Shown one piece after another: positions 8,864 to 18,633 of a stretch of 64,000 bases of DNA. The stretch covers positions 16,986 through 80,985 of the forward strand of contig NZ_JBFBVU010000018.1 of assembly GCF_040689105.1 (NCBI RefSeq), read 5' to 3'. The DNA is from Meridianimarinicoccus marinus. GTDB lineage: Bacteria > Pseudomonadota > Alphaproteobacteria > Rhodobacterales > Rhodobacteraceae. The notes below the pieces were generated by a model, which was not told the DNA's origin, did no database searches, and was given only the letters and a program-made list of their open reading frames with translations. A program made the position numbers and the translations under genes. Each line of letters starts with the position of its first letter. Positions within the stretch are counted from its first letter, which is position 1.

Positions 8864-9624
8864 CATGTCAGCAGCACGGTCAGGCTCAGCAGGGCGGCAA
8901 CCTCGGCGATCTGCTGCGTGGCGCCCAGCACATCGCCGGTCTGGCCGCCTATCTTGGCACGGGCTAGCAATGCCACGGCAACGGCAGCGGCTGCGGTCGC
9001 CAACGCCGCAACCATCACGCTGCTGTCCAGACAGGCCCAGGCTCCGGCGATCGCAAGGCCCAAAGCTACGGCCGCCGTGGCCGGGCGCGGCTGTCCAAGG
9101 GAGCGCGCCAACCCGTCGGCGCGCGCCGGGGGCAGCGCGGCCCAGACCACCACCATCGCGGCGCGCGACAGCATCCCGACCGCCAGAAGCACCGGCCAGT
9201 GCCGCGCCAATTCGGCCAGCCCTTGCCAGCGCAGCAGCCCCAGCAGGATCAGCGCCAGCACGCCGTAGGTGCCGATGCGGCTGTCGTGCATGATCTCGAG
9301 CCGTCGGTCGCGGGCAAAGCCGCCCCAGAAGCCATCGGCGCAATCGGCCAGACCGTCCTCGTGCATCGCGCCGGTCAGCACCACCGTCAGCCCCAGCGCC
9401 AGCGCCGCCGACAGGCCCTCGGGCAGACCGGCCCACAGCGCGGCCTGCATCAACAGCGCCGCCAATCCCCCCACAACCAGCCCCGCTAACGGATAGGCCC
9501 AGGCGGCGCGCGCCCCGCGCCGCTGCGCGGTGTTCATTGCCACGGGCACTGGCAGGCGGGTCAGAAGACCCAGGGCCAGGGCCGGGTCGGCGGGGTCCAG
9601 AAGGGCAGGTCGGGGTGCGGTCAC
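8863..9624 (-). CDS. cobS: Adenosylcobinamide-GDP ribazoletransferase CobS (CobV)
   Basis: The GTG at 9624, preceded by GGAGG, gives 253 residues, normal for the family; longer upstream frames are the reverse of cobT. CobS joins adenosylcobinamide-GDP and alpha-ribazole to make adenosylcobalamin (last steps of B12 synthesis) at the inner membrane. Seen: the acidic motif MHEDGLADCADGFWGG with its metal-binding Asp residues, DSRIGTYG, and many Ala/Leu membrane helices. It is divergent from cobT, whose product activates the lower ligand used here. Confidence 0.93.
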   Translation of the reverse strand: MTAPRPALLDPADPALALGLLTRLPVPVAMNTAQRRGARAAWAYPLAGLVVGGLAALLMQAALWAGLPEGLSAALALGLTVVLTGAMHEDGLADCADGFWGGFARDRRLEIMHDSRIGTYGVLALILLGLLRWQGLAELARHWPVLLAVGMLSRAAMVVVWAALPPARADGLARSLGQPRPATAAVALGLAIAGAWACLDSSVMVAALATAAAAVAVALLARAKIGGQTGDVLGATQQIAEVAALLSLTVLLT

Positions 9625-9690
9625 TTGGCGGTTTTCCTCCGTGTTGTTCGCCGTTAACGTCCCGCCGGAACAAAAGCAACGAGGCCGCGC

Positions 9691-10710
9691 ATGTCCCAGG
9701 ATCCCTTTCAGTCGCTTTCGCAAATCCGCGAGATCCTGAGCCAACTTCCGAACCCCGATCAGGAGGCCGTGGTAGGGGCGCTGAACCGCAACGGCCAGTT
9801 GACCAAACCGCCCGGCGCGCTGGGACGGCTGGAGGATCTGGCGATCTGGTACGCTGGCTGGCGCGGCGATCACCGCCCGGTCATCCGCGCGCCGCAGGTT
9901 CTGGTCTTTGCCGGAAATCACGGGGTCGCCGCGCGCGGCGTGTCGGCCTTCCCGCCCGAGGTGACAGTGCAGATGGTGGCCAATTTCCAGGCCGGCGGGG
10001 CGGCGGTCAACCAGTTGGCCAAATGCTTTGGCGCCACCTTCATGGTGGTGCCGCTGGATTTGGACCGCCCGACGCAGGATTTCACCCAAGGTCCGGCGAT
10101 GAGTGAGGCCGAGATATGCGCCGCTTTCAGCGCTGGCTGGCAAGGCGTGGACCCGGACGCCGACCTACTGATCACCGGCGAAATGGGCATCGGCAACACC
10201 ACGTCTGCGGCGGCCATCGCTCTGGCCCTGTTCGGCGGCACGGCACGCGACTGGACCGGGCGCGGCACTGGCGTCGAAGGCGCGGCCCTCGAGGCCAAGG
10301 CGCAGGTGGTGGCGGACGGTCTGGCAGCCAATGCCGATCTGCTGGCGGATCCGCTGCAGGTGCTGCAAGCCCTTGGCGGGCGCGAGATCGCCGCCATGGC
10401 CGGGGCCATCCTGCGGGCCCGCAGCCTGTGCATCCCGGTGATCCTGGACGGGTTCATCTGTTGCGCTGCGGCGGCGGTGCTGGAAAAGGCCCGGCCCGGT
10501 GCGCTGGATCACTGCGTGGCCGGGCACCGCTCGGCCGAACAGGCGCATCAGCGGCTGCTGGATGCCCTGCACAAACCCGCGCTTCTGAGCCTCGGGATGC
10601 GGCTGGGCGAAGGCTCGGGCGCGGCGCTGGCCATCGGGGTGCTGCAAGGCGCGGTTGCCTGCCATTCCGGCATGGCCACCTTCGCCGAAGCCGGGGTGGC
10701 CGGTGGCTGA
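9691..10710 (+). CDS. cobT: Nicotinate-nucleotide-dimethylbenzimidazole phosphoribosyltransferase CobT
   Basis: A 339-residue protein with the CobT signatures TKPPGALGRLE, VFAGNHGVAARGVSAFP, GEMGIGNTTSAAA and the late GMRLGEGSGAALA. It transfers phosphoribose from nicotinate mononucleotide to the lower-ligand base (5,6-dimethylbenzimidazole) to give alpha-ribazole phosphate, in the cytoplasm. It shares a 66-base divergent intergenic region with cobS. I see no cobalamin riboswitch there; the space is too short for one. Confidence 0.95.
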   Translation: MSQDPFQSLSQIREILSQLPNPDQEAVVGALNRNGQLTKPPGALGRLEDLAIWYAGWRGDHRPVIRAPQVLVFAGNHGVAARGVSAFPPEVTVQMVANFQAGGAAVNQLAKCFGATFMVVPLDLDRPTQDFTQGPAMSEAEICAAFSAGWQGVDPDADLLITGEMGIGNTTSAAAIALALFGGTARDWTGRGTGVEGAALEAKAQVVADGLAANADLLADPLQVLQALGGREIAAMAGAILRARSLCIPVILDGFICCAAAAVLEKARPGALDHCVAGHRSAEQAHQRLLDALHKPALLSLGMRLGEGSGAALAIGVLQGAVACHSGMATFAEAGVAGG

Positions 10711-10713
10711 GCC

Positions 10714-12642
10714 CTAGTCCGTCGGCGCAGGGATCGCTTCCTTGTCCTCGAAAGAGCCGTCCTTGCGTTCCACCTGGCTGACCAGCGCGGTTTCCAGCTC
10801 GCGGCTGAACTGCTTGGCCCGCGCCATATAGGCGGCGTTCTCGGTCACCGGCACGCCGGGCTTCCAGACTTCGGCCTGTTCGCGCAGGGCTTTCCGGTCG
10901 AGCTTGTAGTAGAGCGTTTCCAGCTCGTTGGCCTCGAACTCGCTCAGCCCCATGTTCTCCAGCACATAGCGCGCGGCGCGCAGCGAGCTGTCGAACATCT
11001 CGCGCACGATGTCATCAGCCCCGGCGCGGTACAGTTCGAACACATGCACCCGGTCGTGGGCGCGGGCGACGATGTGCAGGTCGGGCCGCACCCGGCGCGC
11101 ATAGCGCACGATCCGGGTCGAGGCGTTCTTGTCGTCCATCGCCACCACCAGCACCTGCGCCTCCATCAGCCCGGCCGAGCGCAGCAGATCGGGGCGGGTG
11201 GGATCGCCCAGAAAGCCCTTGAACCCGAACTGTCGCATCAGGCGGATGGTGTTCAGGTCGTTGTCCAGAACCGTGGTGCGAAAGCCGCTCATCTGCACCA
11301 TGCGGTTGACCACTTGCCCGAAGCGGCCGACACCGGCGATGATGATCGGGCCTTCCTGCTGGATCTGGTCTGGCGGCTGGTCTGGCGGTTCGTCCGAATG
11401 GACGCGCTTGGACAGGACCTCGTAGGCGATGAAGAACAGCGGCGTCAGCAGCATCGACAGGGCGATGACCAGATAGATGACCTGCTGGTATTCCGGCGGG
11501 ATCACACCGCGTTGCAGGCTGAACCCGGCCAGCACGAAGCCGAATTCCCCGGCCTGCGCCAGCCCGAGGGTGAACAATCGCTGATCGCGTCCCTTGAGCT
11601 GGAAGATGCGGGCCAGCAACAGCAGGATCGCGCCCTTGGTGAACATCAGCGCCAGGGTCAGCGCCAGAAGCTTGAACGGCTGCGCCAGGAAGGTGGCCAC
11701 ATCCATGCCCGCGCCGACGGTGATGAAAAACAGCCCCAGAAGCAGGCCCTTGAAGGGCTCAAGTGCGGTTTCCATCTCGTGCTGGAATTCCGAGTTGGCC
11801 AGCACCACCCCGGCCAGGAAGGTGCCAAGCGCCGGTGAAACGCCAAGGATCAGCATCAGGCAGGCGATGGCAATGACGATCAGCAGCGCCAGCGCCGTGA
11901 ACATCTCGCGCAGGCGCGTGGCGTGGATGGCGTTGAACACCGGGCGGGTCAGAAAGATGCCCGCAAGGATGATGCCCACCAGCGCGGCCAGAGTCACGAG
12001 CGCCTCGCCCCAGCCGGGCAGCTGGGCCAGGTGGCCGCGCGCCCAGTTGGCGAATTCCATCATCCCACCGGCGGAAGTGGCGCCATGTCCGGCGACGTCA
12101 TGGGCCACGACCGCATGCGGATTGACACCGCCAAGCGCCAGCAGCGGCAACAGCGCCAGCATCGGGATCACCGCCACATCCTGCGTCAGCAGCACCGCGA
12201 AGGTGGCCCGCCCGCCATTGGTCTGCATCAGCCGCTTTTCGGACAGTGTCTGCAACACGATCGCGGTCGAGGACAGCGACAGGGCCAGCCCCACCGCCAG
12301 CGCCGCCGACCATGTCAGCCCCAACGCCATGGCGGCGGCCATGATCGCGCCGGTGCTCAGCACCACCTGCAACCCGCCCATGCCGATCAACCGGTGTCGC
12401 ATCGCCCAGAGGGCGCGGGGATCCAGTTCCAGCCCGATCAGGAACAGCATCATCACCACGCCGAATTCGGCAAAATGTTGCAGGCTTTCGGTCTCGCTGC
12501 CGACCACGCCCAGAACCGGCCCGATCAGGATGCCGGCCAGCAGGTAGCCCAGCACCGATCCCAATCCCAGGCGCGACGCAATGGGCACCGCCAGAACGGC
12601 GGCAAGAAGATAGATCACGGCCTGAAACAGGAAACTTTCCAT
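10714..12642 (-). CDS. CPA2-family cation:proton antiporter (KefB/KefC-like) with TrkA-N domain
   Basis: The start at 12642 (ATG after GAGGGACC) gives 642 residues. About 380 residues of membrane helices form the Na+/H+ exchanger fold (GYLLAGILIGP, FLIGLELDP, GLALSLSSTAIVLQTL), followed by a Rossmann-type TrkA-N/RCK domain (IIAGVGRFGQVVNRMVQMSG, LDNDLNTIRLMR) that binds a nucleotide and gates transport. KefB/C proteins export K+ in exchange for protons, controlled by glutathione adducts. The protein ends only 3 bases from the cobT stop; the genes converge. Substrate ion is inferred from family. Confidence 0.9.
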   Translation of the reverse strand: MESFLFQAVIYLLAAVLAVPIASRLGLGSVLGYLLAGILIGPVLGVVGSETESLQHFAEFGVVMMLFLIGLELDPRALWAMRHRLIGMGGLQVVLSTGAIMAAAMALGLTWSAALAVGLALSLSSTAIVLQTLSEKRLMQTNGGRATFAVLLTQDVAVIPMLALLPLLALGGVNPHAVVAHDVAGHGATSAGGMMEFANWARGHLAQLPGWGEALVTLAALVGIILAGIFLTRPVFNAIHATRLREMFTALALLIVIAIACLMLILGVSPALGTFLAGVVLANSEFQHEMETALEPFKGLLLGLFFITVGAGMDVATFLAQPFKLLALTLALMFTKGAILLLLARIFQLKGRDQRLFTLGLAQAGEFGFVLAGFSLQRGVIPPEYQQVIYLVIALSMLLTPLFFIAYEVLSKRVHSDEPPDQPPDQIQQEGPIIIAGVGRFGQVVNRMVQMSGFRTTVLDNDLNTIRLMRQFGFKGFLGDPTRPDLLRSAGLMEAQVLVVAMDDKNASTRIVRYARRVRPDLHIVARAHDRVHVFELYRAGADDIVREMFDSSLRAARYVLENMGLSEFEANELETLYYKLDRKALREQAEVWKPGVPVTENAAYMARAKQFSRELETALVSQVERKDGSFEDKEAIPAPTD

Positions 12643-12772
12643 GGTCCCTCGGTTTGGTCGGGTGTGCGGGCGTTGCGGGTTGACCCCACTGTGACGCGCT
12701 GGTCGCGGGGCCGCCACCGGTCATTGCGCGGATGCGGCCATCCCACGCGCTTTTTACCGGCGCGGGGGATTT

Positions 12773-14689
12773 CTAGCCGCGCGGCATGGTCAAGGTCACG
12801 TTGCGTCCGCCCTTCACATAGCTCAGCCGCCCTTGGTTGATGGCCGACACCTTGCCGCCGTCGATGCGGTCACCGACCTCGACATTGACGACCCGGCCCG
12901 AGGGCAGGCGGACAAGGGCGCGCGGTGACCGGCTTGAGCCGAAAGTGCCCAGAAGGTTGATCTCGTTCAGGTCGATGCCGCTACCACGGGTGGCCTGTTT
13001 CGCCACCTTCTGGGGCGAGGCCGCCGTGGGCGTCGCCACCTGGTCCTGCCGAATCACTTGCGGCTTGGGCTTGGCCACGCTGGCGGCGGCAAACCGCTGG
13101 GCCGCCTGCGGCGAGCGCGCTTGGGGGCGCGGGGCCTGGCTGACGGCCTGCGCGGTGGCGGGCGCGTCGCGCACCGCATCCTGGGCCGAGGCCGGGCGCG
13201 GCACCGGGCGATAGAGTGCCAGTTCGGTCTTGGTCTTGCCGCCAAGGGCGGCGCGCTCGAACCTTTCGTCCAGACCCTGCGGACGGGCGCGGGGCGCGAC
13301 GTTTTTCAGCGGGTGATCCTCGGCCAGACCGGCGCGGGTCAGCACGATGGTGACTTCGACCGGCTCGTCCCGGTCCGGGCGCGGGCGGGCCTGACCGGGC
13401 GGTTGACCTTCGAACACCAGCACCCCGTCGGGGGTCGGCGTGCCTTCGGCGCTGGGGCGTACCAGACCGCGCTCGTCCACCACGAAGATCTGCGCGGCGG
13501 GTCCGGGCGGCTGGGGCGAGGCGGGCAGGCTGTCGGCGGACCAGGTGGTCAGATCGGTCAGCGCCAGCGCGTCTGTGCGAAAGCTTGGATCCAGCCCCGG
13601 CATCGCAAGGTCCAGCAGATCCTGATCGTCCAGCGGTTGGGTCAGGATCGGCGCCGGGCTGTAGAAAACCGTCAGATCCTCGGGCAGCGGCGGCGGCAGG
13701 TCGGCGGTGCGCGTCATCCCGACCGGATCGGCGGCGGCAGCGATGCTCTCGGCGTTTTCGGCCTCATCCGCCGCGATTTCGGCGTCCTCAAGCTGTTCCG
13801 GCTCCGCCGCGATGATCCGGGCCGGGGGCTCACTTTCCTGCACCTCGGGCACATCTTCAACGGGCCAGAGCGCAGCCACGGACAGACCGGCCACCAGCAC
13901 CCCCGTCAGCGCGGCGGCAATGCGCAGGCGCGGGCCGGGGGTCAGCCGGTGGCGCAGGCTGCGCGCCGCCACGGCGCGCTTGACGCGGGGCGGCGGATCG
14001 TCGGCCTCGATCTCGTCGAGGCTGCGAAGATGTTCGGGGTTGCGGCGGGCGACCTCATCGGCGCGGGCGCGCGCCTTCATTTGCGCGGCCAGAGAGGGCG
14101 ACGGCGCGCGTGCGACCGGCGGTTCCACAGGCACCTCGGTCACGCCGGGGGCGGTGTCGGGGTCGGGCAGATGGGGGGGGCCTTGCGCGCCATCCGCAGG
14201 CCGCAGCCCGCCAAGGTCGGGCTGATCCGGGAACTGGCCCGGTTCGGGGCGGGCGGTGAAGGCCGACGGCGTGGCCCCGCAGGCTTGCAGAAACACCGTG
14301 GCTTCCTCGATCACCACGCGCGGGGCGGCAGCGATCAGGAACCAGCCGCCCTGCAAATCCCAATCCAGCGCCATGTCCTCGGTCAGATGCGGATGCTTTT
14401 CACAAAGAACCGCGATCAGCCGGGCGGTAGGGTCCTCGGCGGTCTCGCCGATCTCCTGCACGGGCAGCGCGGCATAGGTCATCTGGTCGGGGGGCAGCGC
14501 CACCAGCAGATCCAGCGCCTCCAGCGGTGTATCCAGATGCCCCGCACCAAGACGCAACAACGCCGACAGCCGGGTGTGCAGCCCGTCTCCGGCTAGTGGC
14601 GTGCGCCCCAGCCGCGCCCAGCCCCCGCCTTGGGGAACCAGAAGCGTTGCCCACTCTTCCGAGAGGTCGAGAGCACATCGTTGCGTCAT
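12773..14689 (-). CDS. Single-pass membrane protein with PilP/GspC-like C-terminal domain
   Basis: The ATG at 14689 gives 638 residues. The first 110 residues (MTQRCALDLSEEWATLLVPQ onwards) vaguely recall actin-like PilM/GspL pilus proteins, but no nucleotide motifs are convincing. Residues about 253-272 form one membrane helix. A long Pro/Ala/Arg-rich linker leads to a small beta domain at about 573-638 (INLLGTFGSSRSPRALVRLP, VEVGDRIDGGKVSAI) that matches the PilP/GspC fold. The order cytoplasmic part, helix, periplasmic linker, PilP-like domain fits a part of an envelope-spanning machine. No pilus or secretion genes are nearby. Function unknown. Confidence 0.65.
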   Translation of the reverse strand: MTQRCALDLSEEWATLLVPQGGGWARLGRTPLAGDGLHTRLSALLRLGAGHLDTPLEALDLLVALPPDQMTYAALPVQEIGETAEDPTARLIAVLCEKHPHLTEDMALDWDLQGGWFLIAAAPRVVIEEATVFLQACGATPSAFTARPEPGQFPDQPDLGGLRPADGAQGPPHLPDPDTAPGVTEVPVEPPVARAPSPSLAAQMKARARADEVARRNPEHLRSLDEIEADDPPPRVKRAVAARSLRHRLTPGPRLRIAAALTGVLVAGLSVAALWPVEDVPEVQESEPPARIIAAEPEQLEDAEIAADEAENAESIAAAADPVGMTRTADLPPPLPEDLTVFYSPAPILTQPLDDQDLLDLAMPGLDPSFRTDALALTDLTTWSADSLPASPQPPGPAAQIFVVDERGLVRPSAEGTPTPDGVLVFEGQPPGQARPRPDRDEPVEVTIVLTRAGLAEDHPLKNVAPRARPQGLDERFERAALGGKTKTELALYRPVPRPASAQDAVRDAPATAQAVSQAPRPQARSPQAAQRFAAASVAKPKPQVIRQDQVATPTAASPQKVAKQATRGSGIDLNEINLLGTFGSSRSPRALVRLPSGRVVNVEVGDRIDGGKVSAINQGRLSYVKGGRNVTLTMPRG

Positions 14690-14810
14690 TTGCCTGTCCG
14701 GACTGCCTTGCCGCTGCATAGCGCGGTTTGTTTTCCAGAATGCTACCATATCTGGAAAGACAGGACAGGCCCAACCGGACCTGAATACATCCAAACCAAA
14801 GGAAAACAGC

Positions 14811-15506
14811 ATGACCAGACCGCTGATCCCACTTCTTCTGAGCGCGATGCTGATGGCCGGGGCTGCCGCTGCCGACACGCCGCAGCGCAGCATCACCGTG
14901 ACCGGCGAGGGGCGCGTGGCCGCAGCTCCGGACATGGCGCGCTTGCAGGCGGGCGCGGTGGCGCGGGCCGACACCGCCGAGGGCGCGCTGGCGGCCATGT
15001 CGGACATGATGGCGGCGGTGCTTGAGGCACTGAAGGCCGAAGGCATCGCGCCCGAGAAGATCCAGACCCAGTCGCTGGGGCTGATGCCGCTGAGGCCCAA
15101 CCGCAATGACCCCGGCGTCGATCCGCTGGCGGTGATCGGCTTCGAGGCGCGCAGCGAGGTGGCGGTCGAACTTACCGATCTGGCGCGGGTGGGGCCGGTC
15201 ATCGACACGCTGGTCAAGGCCGGGGCCAATGACATCTCGCGGCTGAGCTTCGACATTGCCGACCCCGCAGGCCTACGCGATGCCGCGCGCAAGGCGGCGG
15301 TGGCCGATGCGCTGGCTTCGGCAAAGCTCTACGCCGATGCGGCCGGGGTCGAACTGGGCGAAGTGCTGAGCCTGAGCGAGCAGGGCGGCGGGATGCCCCG
15401 GCCCGAAATGGCGGGCCGGGCGCTGATGGCCGATGCGGCGGTGCCGGTGGCCGAGGGCGAATTGCAGGTCACCGCGCGGGTAACGCTGGTCATCGCCCTC
15501 GACTGA
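14811..15506 (+). CDS. Periplasmic SIMPL-domain (DUF541) protein
   Basis: A 231-residue protein with a signal peptide (MTRPLIPLLLSAMLMAGAAA) and the DUF541/SIMPL opening RSITVTGEGRVAAAPDMARL, then SLGLMPLR and the late helix AARKAAVADALASAKLYADAAG. SIMPL proteins are exported, form ring-like assemblies and have been linked to oxidative and envelope stress; biochemical function is unsettled. It is divergent from the PilP-like protein and converges with the sulfhydrylase gene 6 bases away. Confidence 0.88.
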   Translation: MTRPLIPLLLSAMLMAGAAAADTPQRSITVTGEGRVAAAPDMARLQAGAVARADTAEGALAAMSDMMAAVLEALKAEGIAPEKIQTQSLGLMPLRPNRNDPGVDPLAVIGFEARSEVAVELTDLARVGPVIDTLVKAGANDISRLSFDIADPAGLRDAARKAAVADALASAKLYADAAGVELGEVLSLSEQGGGMPRPEMAGRALMADAAVPVAEGELQVTARVTLVIALD

Positions 15507-15512
15507 TCGGGC

Positions 15513-16805
15513 CTAGCTGGTGGCCTTGGCCAGGGCCTGATCGATGTCGTGGATCAGGTCCTCGGCGTCCTCGATGCCGATGGACAGACGCACCACATTG
15601 GGGGCCGCGCCGGCGGCCTCCTGCTGCTCCGGCGTCAGCTGACGGTGCGTGGTCGAGGCCGAATGGATCACCAGCGACCGGGTGTCGCCAAGGTTGGCCA
15701 CATGGCTGAAGATCTCGACACTGTCGACGAATTTCACGCAGGCCTCGTAGCCGCCCTTGATGGCGAAGGTGAATAGCGCCCCCGCGCCCTTGGGGTACAG
15801 CGCCTGAACCCGGTCGTAATAGGGCGACGAGGGCAACCCGGCGTAGGTGACGTAATCGACCCGGTCGTCGTCTTCCAGCCAGTTGGCGATGACCTGCGCG
15901 TTCTCGACGTGGCGCTGCATCCGCAACGACAGGGTCTCGATCCCCAGCAGCGTGTAATGCGCCGCCTGCGGGTTCATGGTCATGCCCAGGTCGCGCAGCC
16001 CCACGGCGATGGAATGGAAGGTGAAGGCCATCGGGCCAAGGGCGGAGTGGAAGGTCAGCCCGTGATAGGCGGGCTCGGGTTCGCTGAGCGAGGGGAACTT
16101 GTCGCTGGCCGACCAGTCGAATTTGCCGCTGTCCACCACGCAGCCGCCGGTGACAGTGCCATTGCCGGTCAGGTACTTGGTGGTCGAATGCACCACCAGG
16201 TCGGCGCCCTGTTCGATCGGGCGGCACAGGTAAGGCGTGGCCGAGGTGTTGTCGACGATCAGCGGCACGCCGCCGTCATGGGCAATGCCCGAAATGGTCG
16301 GCAGGTCGGTCACATAGCCGCCCGGATTGGCGATGGATTCGCAGAATACTGCGCGGGTGTCATCGTCGATGGCCGCTTTCACCGCCTCCACATCGTCGAA
16401 ATCGACGAATTTGGCCGACCAGCCGAAGCGTTTGATGGTCTGGCTGAACTGGGTGATCGTGCCGCCGTACAGACGGGTCGAGGCCACCACGTTCTTGCCC
16501 GGTCCCATCAGCGGGAACAACGCCATGATCTGCGCCGCATGGCCCGACGAACAGCACACCGCCCCGGCGCCGCCTTCCAGCGTCGCGATACGTTCGGCCA
16601 GCACGGCAACCGTGGGGTTGGTCAGGCGCGAATAGATGTAGCCGACCTCTTGCAGGTTGAACAACGCCGCGGCGTGATCGGCATCGCGGAACACATAGGC
16701 CGTGGTCTGATAGATCGGTGTCTGCCGGGCGCCGGTGGCCGGATCGGGGCTGGCGCCTGCATGGATCTGCAGCGTGTCGAAACCTAGTTTTGCCGTGTCG
16801 GACAT
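15513..16805 (-). CDS. metY: O-acetylhomoserine sulfhydrylase (PLP-dependent)
   Basis: The start at 16805 gives 430 residues, the usual length. It belongs to the Cys/Met metabolism PLP family: QTPIYQTTAYVF, SRLTNPTVAVLAERIATLEG, the PLP-lysine region VVHSTTKYLTGNGTVTGG, and SIGIEDAEDLIHDIDQAL. Direct sulfhydrylation of O-acetylhomoserine to homocysteine feeds methionine synthesis in the cytoplasm. O-succinylhomoserine specificity (metZ) cannot be excluded by eye, but the length and motifs favour metY. Confidence 0.9.
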   Translation of the reverse strand: MSDTAKLGFDTLQIHAGASPDPATGARQTPIYQTTAYVFRDADHAAALFNLQEVGYIYSRLTNPTVAVLAERIATLEGGAGAVCCSSGHAAQIMALFPLMGPGKNVVASTRLYGGTITQFSQTIKRFGWSAKFVDFDDVEAVKAAIDDDTRAVFCESIANPGGYVTDLPTISGIAHDGGVPLIVDNTSATPYLCRPIEQGADLVVHSTTKYLTGNGTVTGGCVVDSGKFDWSASDKFPSLSEPEPAYHGLTFHSALGPMAFTFHSIAVGLRDLGMTMNPQAAHYTLLGIETLSLRMQRHVENAQVIANWLEDDDRVDYVTYAGLPSSPYYDRVQALYPKGAGALFTFAIKGGYEACVKFVDSVEIFSHVANLGDTRSLVIHSASTTHRQLTPEQQEAAGAAPNVVRLSIGIEDAEDLIHDIDQALAKATS

Positions 16806-16882
16806 TGCTCTCTCCCTGTGGTGTCGCCAAAGTAGCAGTAAGTGAAGGTTTTCTCCCCGACAAGCTGCCAAAGGTTCCTGCC

Positions 16883-17296
16883 ATGCCCATGCCCTTTCAC
16901 CTTGCCATCAATGTGGCCGATCTGGACGACGCCCGCGCCTTTTATGGCGGGCTGCTGGGGGCCGAGGAGGGGCGCAGCACCGACACCTGGGTCGATTTCA
17001 ACTTCTTCGGCCATCAGCTGTCGCTGCACCTTGGCCCGGTTCTGGAAACCCGCAACACCGGCAAGGTAGGCGAGCACATGGTGCCGATGCCGCATTTCGG
17101 CGTGGTCCTGACCATGGCCGACTGGGAGGCGCTGGCCGCGCGGCTGACCGAGGCCGGGATCGATTTCGTGCTGCCGCCCTCGCGCCGGTTCGAAGGCCAG
17201 CCCGGCGCGCAAAGCACCATGTTCTTCCGCGACCCCTGCGGCAATCCCATCGAGGTGAAGGGCTTTGCCGACACCGAGGGAATTTTTGCCAGCTGA
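16883..17296 (+). CDS. VOC-superfamily (glyoxalase-like) protein
   Basis: A 137-residue protein with two beta-alpha-beta-beta-beta halves: FHLAINVADLDDARAFYGGL at the start and FFRDPCGNPIEVKGF at the end, the metal-site regions of the vicinal-oxygen-chelate superfamily. Likely metal ligands are the His near the start and the Glu of NPIEVKG. Substrates in this family vary from glyoxal adducts to antibiotics and cannot be predicted. It is divergent from metY. Confidence 0.85.
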   Translation: MPMPFHLAINVADLDDARAFYGGLLGAEEGRSTDTWVDFNFFGHQLSLHLGPVLETRNTGKVGEHMVPMPHFGVVLTMADWEALAARLTEAGIDFVLPPSRRFEGQPGAQSTMFFRDPCGNPIEVKGFADTEGIFAS

Positions 17297-17402
17297 CCGC
17301 AATCGCGCCCCATCCCGTCAAACGGGTTGATCGGGGCGTTGCGCTTGCCTAGGCTTCCTGAAATTGCACCGGCATTTGGGCCGGTATTCAGGGAGTTGGA
17401 CC

Positions 17403-18575
17403 ATGAATTTCACCCGTTTTGGCGCGGTTGCCCTGTCGGCGCTGCTGGCCATGCCCGCCGCCGCCGACATCACCATCGCCCATGTCTACGGCAAGACCGG
17501 CCCGTTCGAGGCCTATGCCAAGCAGTCCCATGTGGGCCTGATGATGGGGCTGGAATACGCCACCGGCGGCACCATGGAGATCGACGGCGAGAAGATCGTG
17601 GTGATCGAGAAGGACACCCAGCTGAAGCCCGACATCGGCCGGGCGCTGCTGGAAGAAGCCTATGGCGATGACGCGGTCGATCTGGCGGTCGGCCCGGTCA
17701 GTTCCGGCGTGGCGCTGGCGATGCTGCCGGTGGCCGAGGAATACGAGAAGATCCTGATTGTCGAACCGGCCGTGGCCGACAGCATCACCGGCGCCAACTG
17801 GAACCGCTACATCTTCCGCACCTCGCGCAACTCCAGCCAGGATGCCATCGCCAATGCCGTGGCCCTGGGCGGCGAGGGGGTCAGCGTGGCGACGCTGGCG
17901 CAGGATTATGCCTTTGGCCGCGACGGTGTGGCGGCCTTCGAGGAAGCGCTCGCCGGCACCGGGGCAGCGCTGGTGCACAAGGAATTCGTGCCCACGGATA
18001 CGACCGATTTCACCGCCGCCGCCGAGCGGATCTTCAACGCCATGAAGGACGTGGACGGCGAGAAGAAGCTGTTCATCATCTGGGCCGGGGGTGGCAACCC
18101 GATGAGCAAGATCAACGCGATGGAGCCAGCGCGCTTCGGCATCGACATTGCCACGGGCGGCAACATCCTTGCGGCGCTGAAGGCCTACAAGGAACTGCCG
18201 GGCATGGAAGGGGCGACGTATTACTACTACGAAATCCCGCAGAACCCGGTGAACGACTGGCTGGTGACCGAGCATTTCGCCCGCTACGACAGCCCGCCGG
18301 ATTTCTTCACCGCAGGCGGCATGAGCGCCGGCATCGCCGTGGTCGAGGCGATCAAGGCCGCAGGCTCTACCGAAACCGAGGAACTGATAGCCGCCATGGA
18401 AGGCATGTCGTGGGAAACGCCCAAGGGCACCATGACCTTCCGCGCCGAGGATCATCAGGCGCTGCAGTCCATGTATCATTTCAAGATCAAGGTGGACGAC
18501 ACCGTGGAATGGGGTATTCCTGAACTGGTACGTGAGCTTACGATCGACGACATGCCGATCCCGGTTCGCAATTGA
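17403..18575 (+). CDS. ABC transporter periplasmic binding protein, branched-chain amino acid type
   Basis: A 390-residue protein with a signal peptide (MNFTRFGAVALSALLAMPAAA). The body is the type I periplasmic-binding fold of the LivJ/urea/amide class: GKTGPFEAYAKQSHVGLMMG, a DLAVGPVSSGVALAM hinge region and FRTSRNSSQDAIANAVAL. It delivers its ligand to the membrane complex encoded by the next four genes. The ligand may be a branched-chain amino acid, an amide or an aromatic compound; neighbouring catabolic genes that would decide are absent. Confidence 0.9.
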   Translation: MNFTRFGAVALSALLAMPAAADITIAHVYGKTGPFEAYAKQSHVGLMMGLEYATGGTMEIDGEKIVVIEKDTQLKPDIGRALLEEAYGDDAVDLAVGPVSSGVALAMLPVAEEYEKILIVEPAVADSITGANWNRYIFRTSRNSSQDAIANAVALGGEGVSVATLAQDYAFGRDGVAAFEEALAGTGAALVHKEFVPTDTTDFTAAAERIFNAMKDVDGEKKLFIIWAGGGNPMSKINAMEPARFGIDIATGGNILAALKAYKELPGMEGATYYYYEIPQNPVNDWLVTEHFARYDSPPDFFTAGGMSAGIAVVEAIKAAGSTETEELIAAMEGMSWETPKGTMTFRAEDHQALQSMYHFKIKVDDTVEWGIPELVRELTIDDMPIPVRN

Positions 18576-18633
18576 CGATAGCGCGCCCTGCCTTGTGCAC
18601 CGGCGGGGCGCTGCGGACGGGTGAGTGACGGCA

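Noticed and set aside
9625..9690. A cobalamin riboswitch between cobS and cobT
   Set aside because: Only 66 bases are available and no B12-box was seen.
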